A DNA stretch of 41,260 nt from Nitrospira sp. CG24E (GTDB taxonomy: Bacteria; Nitrospirota; Nitrospiria; Nitrospirales; Nitrospiraceae): positions 1 to 41,260 of the forward strand of contig NEWP02000006.1 in NCBI GenBank assembly GCA_002869895.2, in the 5' to 3' direction. The position numbers and the translations under genes are program-made. Shown here one piece after another: positions 16,597 to 25,356 of the stretch. The notes beneath the pieces are model-generated. The model searched no databases and was not told the origin of the DNA. It saw only the letters and a list, made by a program, of their open reading frames with translations. The stretch's first letter is position 1; the number at the start of each line of letters is the position of its first letter.

Positions 16597-18906
16597 CTAG
16601 GAGAAATCCCACCGAAGACCAAAGAAAAAGAATTCTCTCGTCGTGGTGTCCTTTTGCGTCGCGCTATTCTGCACCGTTTTCTCCAGCCCACCTGTCGCCT
16701 CGAAGGTCCAATTGTCGAAGAAGCGATAGTCGATGCGAACCGTCGGAGTCGCCCGGTACAGCTCTACGCCAAAACTATCCTTTTGGTGATAGAGCAGGAC
16801 GAACGTATCAAACCGCAATTGTTGTCCAAAGCGAGCCAGCGAATTGAGCGTGAGCGATTGTCCTCGGTACGCCGGACTCGAAATATAGCTGGCATTCGCC
16901 ACAAAGGTCGTATTTTCAAACGGAAAGTTCGCTCCGATCGCTTGAGCCGTGTAGGTCCATATATTTCCAGTCCCAGGCAACGCCTGCAGGGAACAGGCTG
17001 CATCTGTTGTCGCGTTTGGATCGAGAAAGAGGATACTGGTGCCAGGCCTGATGAGCAGACAGTTCGTAGCCCCGGTACCAGAAATACGATTGAGGCGGAC
17101 GTCCCCGCCGAGCTGCCAGTCCTTGCTCACCGCATGGAGTACCCCGGCGAGAAACAGGTCGCTGGTTGCCGTCACAGCCTTGGCCTGCTCGCGCAAGAGA
17201 CTTTCATTCGCTGTGTTGATGGTCTCGAAGGTGGCATTGGGGGTCCCGAAGAGCGCATTCGTGGTTTGCAAGTAAGGCGTTCTGCGGTGGTCTGCCAAGA
17301 AGGTGTAGGTTGTTCCCTCTGTCACCCAACTCCCACTGAGCATCGCCACATTGAGAACGTTGAATGACACGTCGTAGTCGATCAGGCTGAATGCATTCTT
17401 CCCATTGGCCCCATACCGTAATTCTGTCCCCACTGCCCGGCGATCCACCACGCCATTGACCATCTGGTTGATCACGTACAGATTGCCGCTCCAGGCCTGT
17501 CCGATCGGACCGATGTCCACATTCACTCCGTAAAAGTAGCGTTTCAAGTCGGCTCGAAAGTTCCGGGGATCGTCTGGCACGTAACCGGAACTCAAGCTGA
17601 ATTGCCGGGGCTGACCCGCGAGAAGATTGATATTCAAAAACTGCGGGACGGCAGTGTAGCGCACCCAGAGGCCATCGAATCGAAAATCCAGGATGCCTCC
17701 TTGGTTCCCCGGTTGGCGACCGACCCGGACGAGATAGGAGTCCTGACTCGAATGCTCATAGTAGAGGGCTCTGAGGCGGCTGATATTTCGCCGAAGGTCG
17801 GAGGTGGCGAGCAGGTTATAGGCCTGTGTGCCACGGACGACGAGCTTATTGTCGTACTCGTCTTTTCTGTACCTTCCCGTGACATCGAACGACGACAGCA
17901 GCAACGACTGGTCGTGGTTGTTGAAACTCGTCGTGCTATTCGTCAGTTTGTCTGTAATTTTCGACTGGGAGTATCCGCCATAATAGTACTCGTAGACACT
18001 CCCATAGACCTGCATTTGGTCGATCTTCTTTCTCGCCTTCTCTCCGGTCTTGCTTTGAGCTATCTGAGCCATCGCTTCAGCCAAAGCGGCCAATCGCTTC
18101 TGCACCCTCACCGCTCCCTCACCGTCAGGATAGGCTTTCAAGTAATGCTCATATTCGGCCTTGGCTTTGGAGGTTTCTCCATTTCTCTCACGCGCCACCC
18201 CGACCAGCTCCTGAGCCTCTTGCGACTGTTTGCTCGGTGGAAGGTTGAGGAGCGAATTGAAAATTTGCACGGCCTTCTCGTGATCTCCTGCCGCCAACGC
18301 TGTACGCCCTAGCTCCATGAGATCGCCCGCATACTTTTCCATACTCATGCCAGGGCGGAATGGAGGGACCTCGAACAGTTCCTTCTTCCCCGTGATCGCG
18401 GGAGGTGTCGCAGGCGAGGGGACCTTCACCTCGGGAGCCAGCGACGGCGGAGCCTCTGCCTGATCCAGCTTGACCGAAATCACAATTCGGCTGCCGCTTC
18501 TGATGTCCCGTTGGCTCACGCGAAACCGCACCGGCTTGGCGAATCGGATCGAAAGGCCATTTGTCGCTTGGTCGGGAAACGTGACCTGAAATTTTGGGAT
18601 CAAGTCGCTGGGCGGCGACGCCACCAATTCCCGCTGAAATCCACGAGATCGGTCCAGGTCTGGAAAGTCGAGAAATAGACGAATGAGATCGCCCTGCTGG
18701 GATGGGGTATGACGAAGATAGAGCGCCCGTGTATTGAACACAATATGGATCTCCGCCGCTGTCGAGGTCTCGACGATTTCGACGCGATCGAGTACCTGAG
18801 CCGAGGCTAAATCCGGCGCGGCGAGGCCGCCAAGTGTGACGACCCCCATCAGAAAGAGGCTCCCGACCGCAACACGCAACTGGTTTATATAGCTGAGAGC
18901 CAACAC
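16597..18906 (-). CDS. Outer-membrane protein: AMIN-like domain, TPR segment and C-terminal beta-barrel
   Basis: About 769 residues. The start is uncertain: GTG 18906 has AGGAG only 3 bases away, while the next codon, TTG 18903, has 6-base spacing. A signal peptide ends near residue 36 (DLASA). Residues about 38-145 form a beta domain resembling AMIN-type peptidoglycan or secretin-associated modules (RVEIVETSTAAEIHIVFN). A Pro-rich linker and a TPR stretch (about 190-280, AGDHEKAVQIFNSLL, AKAEYEHYLKAYPDG) come next. From about 295 to the end it is an Asn/Tyr-rich chain of amphipathic strands ending in GLRWDFS, like a large beta-barrel. It lies 82 bases downstream of the 18-haem cytochrome gene on the same strand. 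By analogy with porin-cytochrome conduits the barrel could house or export a cytochrome; that role is inferred. Confidence 0.78.
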   Translation of the reverse strand: MLALSYINQLRVAVGSLFLMGVVTLGGLAAPDLASAQVLDRVEIVETSTAAEIHIVFNTRALYLRHTPSQQGDLIRLFLDFPDLDRSRGFQRELVASPPSDLIPKFQVTFPDQATNGLSIRFAKPVRFRVSQRDIRSGSRIVISVKLDQAEAPPSLAPEVKVPSPATPPAITGKKELFEVPPFRPGMSMEKYAGDLMELGRTALAAGDHEKAVQIFNSLLNLPPSKQSQEAQELVGVARERNGETSKAKAEYEHYLKAYPDGEGAVRVQKRLAALAEAMAQIAQSKTGEKARKKIDQMQVYGSVYEYYYGGYSQSKITDKLTNSTTSFNNHDQSLLLSSFDVTGRYRKDEYDNKLVVRGTQAYNLLATSDLRRNISRLRALYYEHSSQDSYLVRVGRQPGNQGGILDFRFDGLWVRYTAVPQFLNINLLAGQPRQFSLSSGYVPDDPRNFRADLKRYFYGVNVDIGPIGQAWSGNLYVINQMVNGVVDRRAVGTELRYGANGKNAFSLIDYDVSFNVLNVAMLSGSWVTEGTTYTFLADHRRTPYLQTTNALFGTPNATFETINTANESLLREQAKAVTATSDLFLAGVLHAVSKDWQLGGDVRLNRISGTGATNCLLIRPGTSILFLDPNATTDAACSLQALPGTGNIWTYTAQAIGANFPFENTTFVANASYISSPAYRGQSLTLNSLARFGQQLRFDTFVLLYHQKDSFGVELYRATPTVRIDYRFFDNWTFEATGGLEKTVQNSATQKDTTTREFFFFGLRWDFS

Positions 18907-18988
18907 ACACTCCTATACGCTTTGGATACATATACGAAGAAGGGTGCTCGTCGTCTATCACGACAAGCACCCTTGGCTGAGCTAGAAA

Positions 18989-20524
18989 TTACCAACTACC
19001 GGTAGGTCTATGTTCCCCGGTTCGGTTCTTCAAAATCGTCGTGAAGGTGGAGTTGGTATAGACGTGGCAACTGCCGGAACAGTCTTTCAGCTCCAAGACG
19101 TTGTAATAAATCACCGGGGAATCCACCTTCTTATGCGGACCCTGTTTGAAGTCGCCCGCATGGCAACCGGCGCAATCAGGCTTATAACCGGCAAACTGCC
19201 AGGCAATGACTTCATTGTTGTTCTTATGGCAGTCATTGCACGTTACGGTGGATCGATGCGCCTTATAGAAAGCGCTCCGATGCGTATAGGTCGTGACCGG
19301 CGTCCAGGCTACCCCGGCCCGGTGACAGGCATCGCACGACTGCGTGGTGACAAAGTGGCCCGTCGATTTACCTGTCGCGGTCGTTCCATTGTGGCAGGTA
19401 GCACAGCTGCCCGGGGTCACCCCCGTATGGCTGAACGTCGCCGGAATCCAGGCCGTCGTTCGGTGACAGCTGTCGCAAGAAGCCGTGGTCGGCACGTGAT
19501 TCGTTGTTTTTCCCCGCGCGGTGCTGCCGTTATGACAGGTCGCGCAAGTACCCGGCACCACCCCCGTATGACTGAACGTCGCCGGAACCCAGGCCGTCGT
19601 TCGGTGACAGCTGTCGCAAGAAGCCGTGGTCGGCACGTGATTCGTTGTTTTTCGCGCTTGCGTCCCGTTATGACAGGTCGCGCAAGTACCCGGCACCACC
19701 CCCGTATGGCTGAACGTCGCCGGAACCCAAGCCGTCGTTCGGTGGCAGCTGTCGCACGCTTGCGTCGTTGGCACATGATTCGTCGCCTTGCCTCGCGCTT
19801 GCGTCCCGTTATGACAGGTCGCGCAAGTACCCGGCACCACCCCCGTATGATTGTAGCCTGAGGTGACAAGTAACCAATTCGCCGTCCCCACTCGGTGGCA
19901 ACTGTCGCAGGAAGCAGCTGTCGCCATGTGTCCAGCCGGCTTCCCACGGGCTTGAATCCCATTATGGCAGGTCACGCAGGCACCGGACGCGACACCTAGA
20001 TGTTTGAAGGCAGCCCCAGTCCAACCCACGGTCCTGTGGCAACTGTCGCAGGCCATGGTCGTCGGAATATGAGCAGCCGGCTTGCCTGCCGCGACAGCTT
20101 GGTTATGGCATTTGGAACAGGTTCCAGGAGCCACGCCATTATGCGTAAAGAAGGCGGGCGTCCAATTTGTCGTCCTGTGGCAACTGTTGCAATTGACGGT
20201 GGTCGGTATGTGATTGGTCGGTTTGAACGTGGACACGACTCGTCCGCCGGGCGAATGGCATTGCATACATTGGGTGGGGGTTCCCCGAAAGATACCTTGT
20301 AGATGGCAGCGTTGACAGTCGACCTGCGCATGGCCTCCGGTGAGCGGGAAGCCGGTGCTGCTGTGGTCGATTTCAATCTCCGTGCGGCTCCCCCCCTGGG
20401 CAGACGAGGTATCAGGCATCAGCAGCATCGTACTGCATGCCACCAGAATCCCGGCAACAATCGCCCAGGCAAAGAACCGATGTCTTGGCCAGCTGGCCTT
20501 TCGAGTCATAGTTGTATCAGTCAC
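18989..20524 (-). CDS. Exported 18-haem cytochrome c with tandem dihaem repeats
   Basis: The start is GTG 20524 with GAGAGG at 7 bases (ATG 20509 is an alternative). An N-terminal membrane segment serves as signal (HRFFAWAIVAGILVACSTMLL). I count 17 CxxCH motifs and one CxxxCH (CSGSCH) near the C-terminus, 18 potential haems. The core is a repeat of 46-47 residues carrying two haems, CDSCHRTTAW then PGTCATCHNG. Each unit has two further conserved His, in FSHTGV and NHVPTT, enough for bis-His ligation of both haems. Several units are nearly identical in DNA. Neighbours are a beta-barrel protein downstream and a divergent cytochrome b/24-haem operon. The long haem chain suggests a periplasm-spanning or extracellular electron conductor. 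Attachment as a lipoprotein is not supported, since no clear lipobox is seen. Confidence 0.92.
   Translation of the reverse strand: MTDTTMTRKASWPRHRFFAWAIVAGILVACSTMLLMPDTSSAQGGSRTEIEIDHSSTGFPLTGGHAQVDCQRCHLQGIFRGTPTQCMQCHSPGGRVVSTFKPTNHIPTTVNCNSCHRTTNWTPAFFTHNGVAPGTCSKCHNQAVAAGKPAAHIPTTMACDSCHRTVGWTGAAFKHLGVASGACVTCHNGIQARGKPAGHMATAASCDSCHRVGTANWLLVTSGYNHTGVVPGTCATCHNGTQARGKATNHVPTTQACDSCHRTTAWVPATFSHTGVVPGTCATCHNGTQARKTTNHVPTTASCDSCHRTTAWVPATFSHTGVVPGTCATCHNGSTARGKTTNHVPTTASCDSCHRTTAWIPATFSHTGVTPGSCATCHNGTTATGKSTGHFVTTQSCDACHRAGVAWTPVTTYTHRSAFYKAHRSTVTCNDCHKNNNEVIAWQFAGYKPDCAGCHAGDFKQGPHKKVDSPVIYYNVLELKDCSGSCHVYTNSTFTTILKNRTGEHRPTGSW
19417..19860 (-). repeat. Tandem DNA repeats within the 18-haem gene
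   Basis: Units of 138-141 bp recur with near identity; for example the same CGCGCAAGTACCCGGCACCA starts at 19541, 19679 and 19820. One unit lacks a Gly codon, accounting for 138 instead of 141 bp. Such identity implies recent duplication or gene conversion, so haem number may vary among strains. Confidence 0.8.
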
Positions 20525-20609
20525 GGTGAAACCTCTCTCCGCTGTGCCACTCTATAAACAATTGGGATTATCATCTTATATAAAATGCGCGTCCCTAACC
20601 AGAAAATCA

Positions 20610-20734
20610 TGGGAATGCAATCCCAAATACTGGGGCAAAATGGAGCAAGAGACATACCCTTTACGATTAGAAATCTTAAGCTTCTGATTTCTATAGGGGA
20701 CGGAGATTCCGCATGGGTAGATCTACCCATGCGG
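20610..20734. promoter_or_regulatory. Palindrome-rich control region between the divergent cytochrome operons
   Basis: Three dyads lie in the 395-bp gap between the 18-haem gene (left) and the cytochrome b gene (right). TGGGAATGCAATCCCA at 20610-20625 is symmetric at 14 of 16 positions. TAGAAATC at 20668-20675 is inverted at 20686-20693. A perfect 26-bp palindrome, arms CCGCATGGGTAGA/TCTACCCATGCGG, occupies 20709-20734. The AT-rich stretch 20553-20590 is a likely promoter for the leftward gene. The long palindrome could be a repressor site or a hairpin in the rightward leader. No gene is seen between 20525 and 20919. Confidence 0.6.
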
Positions 20735-20919
20735 CGCAGAGCCCATGCTGGACAGGATGCAGGCCACCACCTACACTCTCTACAGAGCGACAGATCATAA
20801 ATGTCCGAGACCCCGCAAGGATTGTGCACCGAAACACAGGCGTGGGAGTTGCTTTAGGCGATCAGGCGTCTTCGACGCGAAGAAGCAAACATCTCTAAAC
20901 AATCATAGGATGCACAACC

Positions 20920-21846
20920 ATGGCTATCGCCGAACCTCTCGCTCAAGTCCGGAGACGAACGACCGAGACATCTCGCCCGGCGAACGAACTCGGTCCACAA
21001 GCGGATGAAGACACCACATCCGATTCTCCCTCTCTGCCGGGACGGCTGTTGGTCTTCACGCTTGTGGGCCTAGCGATGTGGGTGGCTTACAATGTGGCAA
21101 CCGGCAAGTATTACACTCCGCGATCGAACTTCGGATTTTACCTGGGAGTCGCAGGCTCCGTGATGCTGCTCGCGATGCTGGCCTATCCACTGCGCAAGCA
21201 TGCGCGCTTCATGCAACGTTGGGGCGCGCTGAAACACTGGTTTCGAATCCACATGATCATGGGCATCGTCGGACCCACACTCATCCTGTTTCACTCCACC
21301 TTTCATTTGAGGTCTCTAAACGCCACGATCGCCCTTGTCAGCATGCTGAGGGTGGTCATCAGCGGCATCATCGGTCGCTTCGTCTACACCAGAATTCACC
21401 ATGGCCTCTACGGCCGTCGCGCCACGCTGAAGGAGATTCAGGAGAAATTTGCGGGCGATTCGCAGGATGCCCAATCCCGACTGCACTTTGCGCCTCGTGT
21501 CGAGCAATGGCTCGAATCGTTCGTGCGGGACTCGACGCAACTCGACCGGTCCTTCACTTCGCACCTCTTTAGCCCCCTGACTCTCGGCCTCAGAAGACAT
21601 ATCTTGGCCTTTCGCTGCGCGAGGGAGCTGCGAAGAATTCTGAAGACCGAACGGCGCCCGGAGTTCCGCGAGGGAGCATCTGAAGCCATTCAGCTGGCCT
21701 CTTCCTATTTGAGGGAAAGCGAGCGCGTCGCCCAGTTCAGTACCTATGAACGCCTCTTCTCCTGGTGGCACGTGCTCCACATTCCGCTCATCTATATCCT
21801 GGCCGCCTGTACGATTTTTCACATCGTGGCCGCGTACATGTACTGA
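20920..21846 (+). CDS. Five-helix membrane protein, probable dihaem cytochrome b
   Basis: A 308-residue protein with about 40 polar residues at the N-terminus and five predicted membrane helices near 43-61, 72-90, 107-128, 136-157 and 282-305, with a basic soluble loop of about 120 residues before the last. Two H-x13-H pairs stand out, H111/H125 in helix 3 and H287/H301 in helix 5. This is the arrangement by which two b haems are bound between helices in cytochrome b and ferric-reductase-like proteins. Extra His residues (H106, H129, H160, H161, H284) lie nearby. The gene heads an operon with the 24-haem cytochrome 10 bases downstream, so it may pass quinol electrons to that protein. I do not recognise a named family with certainty. 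Confidence 0.72.
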   Translation: MAIAEPLAQVRRRTTETSRPANELGPQADEDTTSDSPSLPGRLLVFTLVGLAMWVAYNVATGKYYTPRSNFGFYLGVAGSVMLLAMLAYPLRKHARFMQRWGALKHWFRIHMIMGIVGPTLILFHSTFHLRSLNATIALVSMLRVVISGIIGRFVYTRIHHGLYGRRATLKEIQEKFAGDSQDAQSRLHFAPRVEQWLESFVRDSTQLDRSFTSHLFSPLTLGLRRHILAFRCARELRRILKTERRPEFREGASEAIQLASSYLRESERVAQFSTYERLFSWWHVLHIPLIYILAACTIFHIVAAYMY

Positions 21847-21856
21847 GGTCTACATC

Positions 21857-23647
21857 GTGTTGGCCTCACCTTACCACCTGCTCATGATTCTCCTCGGCGC
21901 GGTCATGCTCACTGGCGCACCAGCCCTGGCAGACAATGTCGAAACCGCCTTGATGCCAGGCCAGGTGATCGAGGGTCATGCCAAATGGGAGGAAGACTGC
22001 ACCAAGTGCCACAAGCGGTTCGACAAGGCGGCGCAGAATACGCTCTGCCAGGACTGCCACAAGGATATTCGCAAGGACGTTGAACAAAGATTGGGATCGC
22101 ACGGGCGAGTGAAGGAGCAGCGCGAATGCAAGGACTGCCACACAGACCACCGAGGCAGGGCGGAGAATATCGCACCGATCACGGAACAGACATTCAATCA
22201 CGAACGGACCGACTTCCCACTCAAGGGCGCCCATGCCAACGCCAAGAAAGTCGAGTGCAAGGCCTGTCATGCGCCCAAGATCAAATATCGCGATACTCCG
22301 TCAGATTGTTACGCCTGCCACAAGAAAGACGATAAGCACAAAGGAAAGGTCGGCAGCGCCTGCTCAGACTGCCACACGGATACAAATTGGAAAGAGGTCC
22401 GGTTCGATCACGACAAGACCCGCTACAAGCTTCGGAACAAACATGCGGAGGTCCCGTGCAAGGACTGCCATGGAAACGATCGTTATAAGGAGACCCCCAT
22501 GGACTGTTACTCCTGCCATAAAAAAGACGACAAGCATAAGGGGCAGGAAGGGACAAAGTGCGAAGAATGCCACGACGACCGATCATGGAAGAAGACGCCC
22601 TTCGATCATAACAAGTCTCGTTTCCCATTGGTGGGGAAACATGCCAAGGTCGAGTGCAAGAACTGTCACCTAACTCCTGCTTTTAAAGACGCGCCGCTGG
22701 ATTGTTATTCCTGTCACAAGAAAGACGACAAACACAAAGGGACATACGGAGAGAAGTGCGAAACCTGCCATGCGGAGAGCGATTGGAAGACCATCACGTT
22801 CGATCATGACTTGCACTCCAAATACCCGCTCCGTGGGCGGCATGTCGCGACCAAGTGCGAGTCCTGCCATAAGGGGCACTTGTATCAAGATAAGACTCCG
22901 TCCGACTGCAACGCCTGCCATAAGAAGGACGACAAGCATAAGGGGCGATTTACCGAGCAGTGCGCAAGCTGTCATACCGAACGGAGCTGGGAACTCCTGC
23001 TCTTCGAGCATGATCGTGATACCGCGTTTCAGCTGAAGGGCTATCACCGGCAGACCAAATGCGACGGGTGTCACAAAGGCACACTCTACAAGGATAAGAC
23101 ACCGACCGGTTGCTATGCCTGCCATCAGAAGGACGACATTCATCGATCCAACTTCGGGACGAAATGCGAGAAGTGTCACAGCGAGCAGCAGTGGAAAACC
23201 ATCGCCTTCAATCATGATCGAGACACCAAATTCTCCCTCCTCGGCAAGCATCGTACAACGACCTGCGAGAGTTGCCATACGGGACGGCTATATCAGGACA
23301 AGACGCCTACGGACTGCTATGCCTGCCACAAGAAAGACGATGTGCACCGGCGCAGGTTGGGCACAGAATGCCAGGACTGCCATAGTATTCGCGACTGGAA
23401 GCTCTGGGACTTCGATCACGATACACGAACCAAATTCAAGCTCGATGGCGGGCATAAAGGCCTCGAGTGTTATGCCTGCCATACTGCGCGGATGGACAAG
23501 AAGGTCACATCATCGTCCTCTTGTGTCAGTTGTCACAAAAAGGATGACAAGCACGGGGGAAGTTACGGCCCACAATGTGATCGGTGTCATGACACAACGC
23601 TCTGGAAGACGATCAAACCAGGCACCAACATCTTTCGCGGCCGGTAG
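21857..23647 (+). CDS. Exported 24-haem cytochrome c with tandem trihaem repeats
   Basis: The chosen start is GTG 21857, with GAGG at 8 bases and a proper signal peptide (HLLMILLGAVMLTGAPALA); the frame is open further upstream, inside the cytochrome b gene. The product has about 596 residues and I count 24 CxxCH motifs. From the second motif on, seven repeats of about 60 residues each hold three haems. A typical unit reads CYACHKKDDKHKG, then CxxCH, a W-K segment, FDH, LxGxH and CxxCH. Each unit therefore carries three further conserved His (KHKG, FDH, GxH), as needed for bis-His coordination of every haem. The high Lys content suggests a basic surface. It lies 10 bases after the cytochrome b gene. 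A role as a periplasmic or extracellular haem wire is inferred. Confidence 0.92.
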   Translation: MLASPYHLLMILLGAVMLTGAPALADNVETALMPGQVIEGHAKWEEDCTKCHKRFDKAAQNTLCQDCHKDIRKDVEQRLGSHGRVKEQRECKDCHTDHRGRAENIAPITEQTFNHERTDFPLKGAHANAKKVECKACHAPKIKYRDTPSDCYACHKKDDKHKGKVGSACSDCHTDTNWKEVRFDHDKTRYKLRNKHAEVPCKDCHGNDRYKETPMDCYSCHKKDDKHKGQEGTKCEECHDDRSWKKTPFDHNKSRFPLVGKHAKVECKNCHLTPAFKDAPLDCYSCHKKDDKHKGTYGEKCETCHAESDWKTITFDHDLHSKYPLRGRHVATKCESCHKGHLYQDKTPSDCNACHKKDDKHKGRFTEQCASCHTERSWELLLFEHDRDTAFQLKGYHRQTKCDGCHKGTLYKDKTPTGCYACHQKDDIHRSNFGTKCEKCHSEQQWKTIAFNHDRDTKFSLLGKHRTTTCESCHTGRLYQDKTPTDCYACHKKDDVHRRRLGTECQDCHSIRDWKLWDFDHDTRTKFKLDGGHKGLECYACHTARMDKKVTSSSSCVSCHKKDDKHGGSYGPQCDRCHDTTLWKTIKPGTNIFRGR

Positions 23648-23687
23648 CCTCAAACCGGCACTGTGAGATCTCCAAAGGAAACGTACT

Positions 23688-25277
23688 ATGAAATATCGAC
23701 GCGACATTTCGTCCTTTCTTAAATTCTTCGCGCTTGCACTGGTGCTCTTTATCGGCTATCAGGCCTGGTTGAAACCGGCCTATTTGACTCCGAACTCGGC
23801 ATCCCGACAGTCCTCAGATTCTCCCTCTCTTCAACAGACCTCCAGCCTCCCTTTACCGGGAACGCAAGAATATCCATCCTGGGACGTTCCGCAAACGAGG
23901 CTGGTCGACCTCGGACAAGCGCCGACCGACGCGCTCGCGGTCATTCGCGATGAAGTGGATAGGGGGAATTACAGGGAGGCAGAGCGCCGTTTAACGGCCC
24001 TCCCGCGCAAAGAGCTGGAGAAAGCCCAGACCAAACGGTACATTGCAGCGCTCTGGAACAATCTCGGTGTGCAACAGGAAAAGTTCGGCGGGAGCGCACT
24101 CTCCGTCAAAGCCTTTAAGAAAGCCGTCGTGGCCGATCCTGCCAATCCTGTTGCCTCCATGAACCTGACGCAGGCCTATTGGGAACTTCGTGACCCGGCG
24201 ATGACGCCCGAGTTCCTCAACCGGGTAATTCGTCTGAATCCCACCGATCCGTTCCCACACCTTGCCCTTGCTGAGCTACTCTTAGAGAAAGGCGACAAGA
24301 CCTCGGCCATAACCCACCTCAATCTCGCAGATACACAAACTCAATATGATCCCCATCTCGGATCCTACCGCAATAAACTGGTCGCAAAGACAAGCGGGGA
24401 AAAGTCCGCACAGCCTCAAACAGTGGCAGTAGCACTCACCCCTTCAACCACATCGTCCGCTATCGTCTCCCGACCGGCCCCGAATCCTCGCCAAGACTTC
24501 GCGCCTCTTCCCTCAATACCATCCACTGATCCACCACCCGCCTCCACGACCGAGGAGGAATCGTCGCAGAAACTGCTTGCTCCTCGCGGCACTGCCCATT
24601 TCATCGTTCAGTTCGACGGGCCTGACGATCAGGCGACATGGGTGCGCATTCGCGCCATGCTCGAATATGCCTATGAGGAGATTCCTCCGAAGTTCGGGCG
24701 TCTGCCCGCCAACCCCATCCAGGTTGTCCTCCACACGGGACAGAAGTTTTCAGGACCGGTGGGATCCCCCCATTGGGCCGATACCCTATTCGATCACAGA
24801 TCTGGTTCAATCCATCTCCCCACTCAAGGCGCGCTCGACGATCTCGCATTATTCAGCCGCATTCTCCGTCATCAGTTCGTCCATGCGCTCTTTCATGAAC
24901 AGGCCAAACGGGACGGTCCAACCCTTCCAACATGGCTCATGGAGGGTCTGGTCATTCATATGACGGAAGACGCCTGGCCGGACATCGAAGAGTCTCGACA
25001 AAAGAACCCTCCACTCATGCCGCTGCCTTCCCTGCACAAGTCGTGGGCGCAAATCCCTTCAGCGTCGCTACCGACCGCCTACCTCACGGCAAGCACTGCC
25101 ACTCAGCACCTCATCGACCGGTATAGCATGTACACGATTCGCCAACTGATGAATGTGTTGATGGCCGGGCAGCCTCTTGAGACGGCAATGCAACAGAAGC
25201 TATCCCTGTCGTACGAACAGTTTCAGCGCCAGTGGGCGCAAAGCCACAAGCTGCATGTACATGAGAGCGGCTCATGA
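23688..25277 (+). CDS. TPR protein with degenerate peptidase-MA-like domain
   Basis: A 529-residue protein with an N-terminal membrane anchor (residues 9-27), a Ser/Pro-rich linker, TPR repeats at about 75-240 (NLGVQQEKFGGSALSVKAFKKAVVADPAN) and a second Pro/Thr-rich linker. The C-terminal domain at about 300-525 resembles peptidase MA family metallopeptidases. The zinc-binding helix reads H395-QFV-H399, so the catalytic Glu of HExxH is Gln (CAG at 24873-24875). The third-ligand helix LPTWLMEGL with E419 is kept. Zinc may still bind, but classical hydrolysis is unlikely. It follows the 24-haem gene by 40 bases with an AAAGGAA site, so it could help assemble or anchor the cytochrome. That is inference from position. 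Confidence 0.78.
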   Translation: MKYRRDISSFLKFFALALVLFIGYQAWLKPAYLTPNSASRQSSDSPSLQQTSSLPLPGTQEYPSWDVPQTRLVDLGQAPTDALAVIRDEVDRGNYREAERRLTALPRKELEKAQTKRYIAALWNNLGVQQEKFGGSALSVKAFKKAVVADPANPVASMNLTQAYWELRDPAMTPEFLNRVIRLNPTDPFPHLALAELLLEKGDKTSAITHLNLADTQTQYDPHLGSYRNKLVAKTSGEKSAQPQTVAVALTPSTTSSAIVSRPAPNPRQDFAPLPSIPSTDPPPASTTEEESSQKLLAPRGTAHFIVQFDGPDDQATWVRIRAMLEYAYEEIPPKFGRLPANPIQVVLHTGQKFSGPVGSPHWADTLFDHRSGSIHLPTQGALDDLALFSRILRHQFVHALFHEQAKRDGPTLPTWLMEGLVIHMTEDAWPDIEESRQKNPPLMPLPSLHKSWAQIPSASLPTAYLTASTATQHLIDRYSMYTIRQLMNVLMAGQPLETAMQQKLSLSYEQFQRQWAQSHKLHVHESGS

Positions 25278-25356
25278 CTGGTCAGTATTCGTCAGACGGT
25301 GAAGCAGTGATCGCAGATTGGCGGAGGATCGGACGGACGGGTTGGAAGGAATGGGT

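Noticed and set aside
19010-19861. A 283-codon plus-strand frame rich in Arg
   Set aside because: It is the antisense of the tandem haem repeats; the minus-strand frame has 18 haem motifs and a signal segment.
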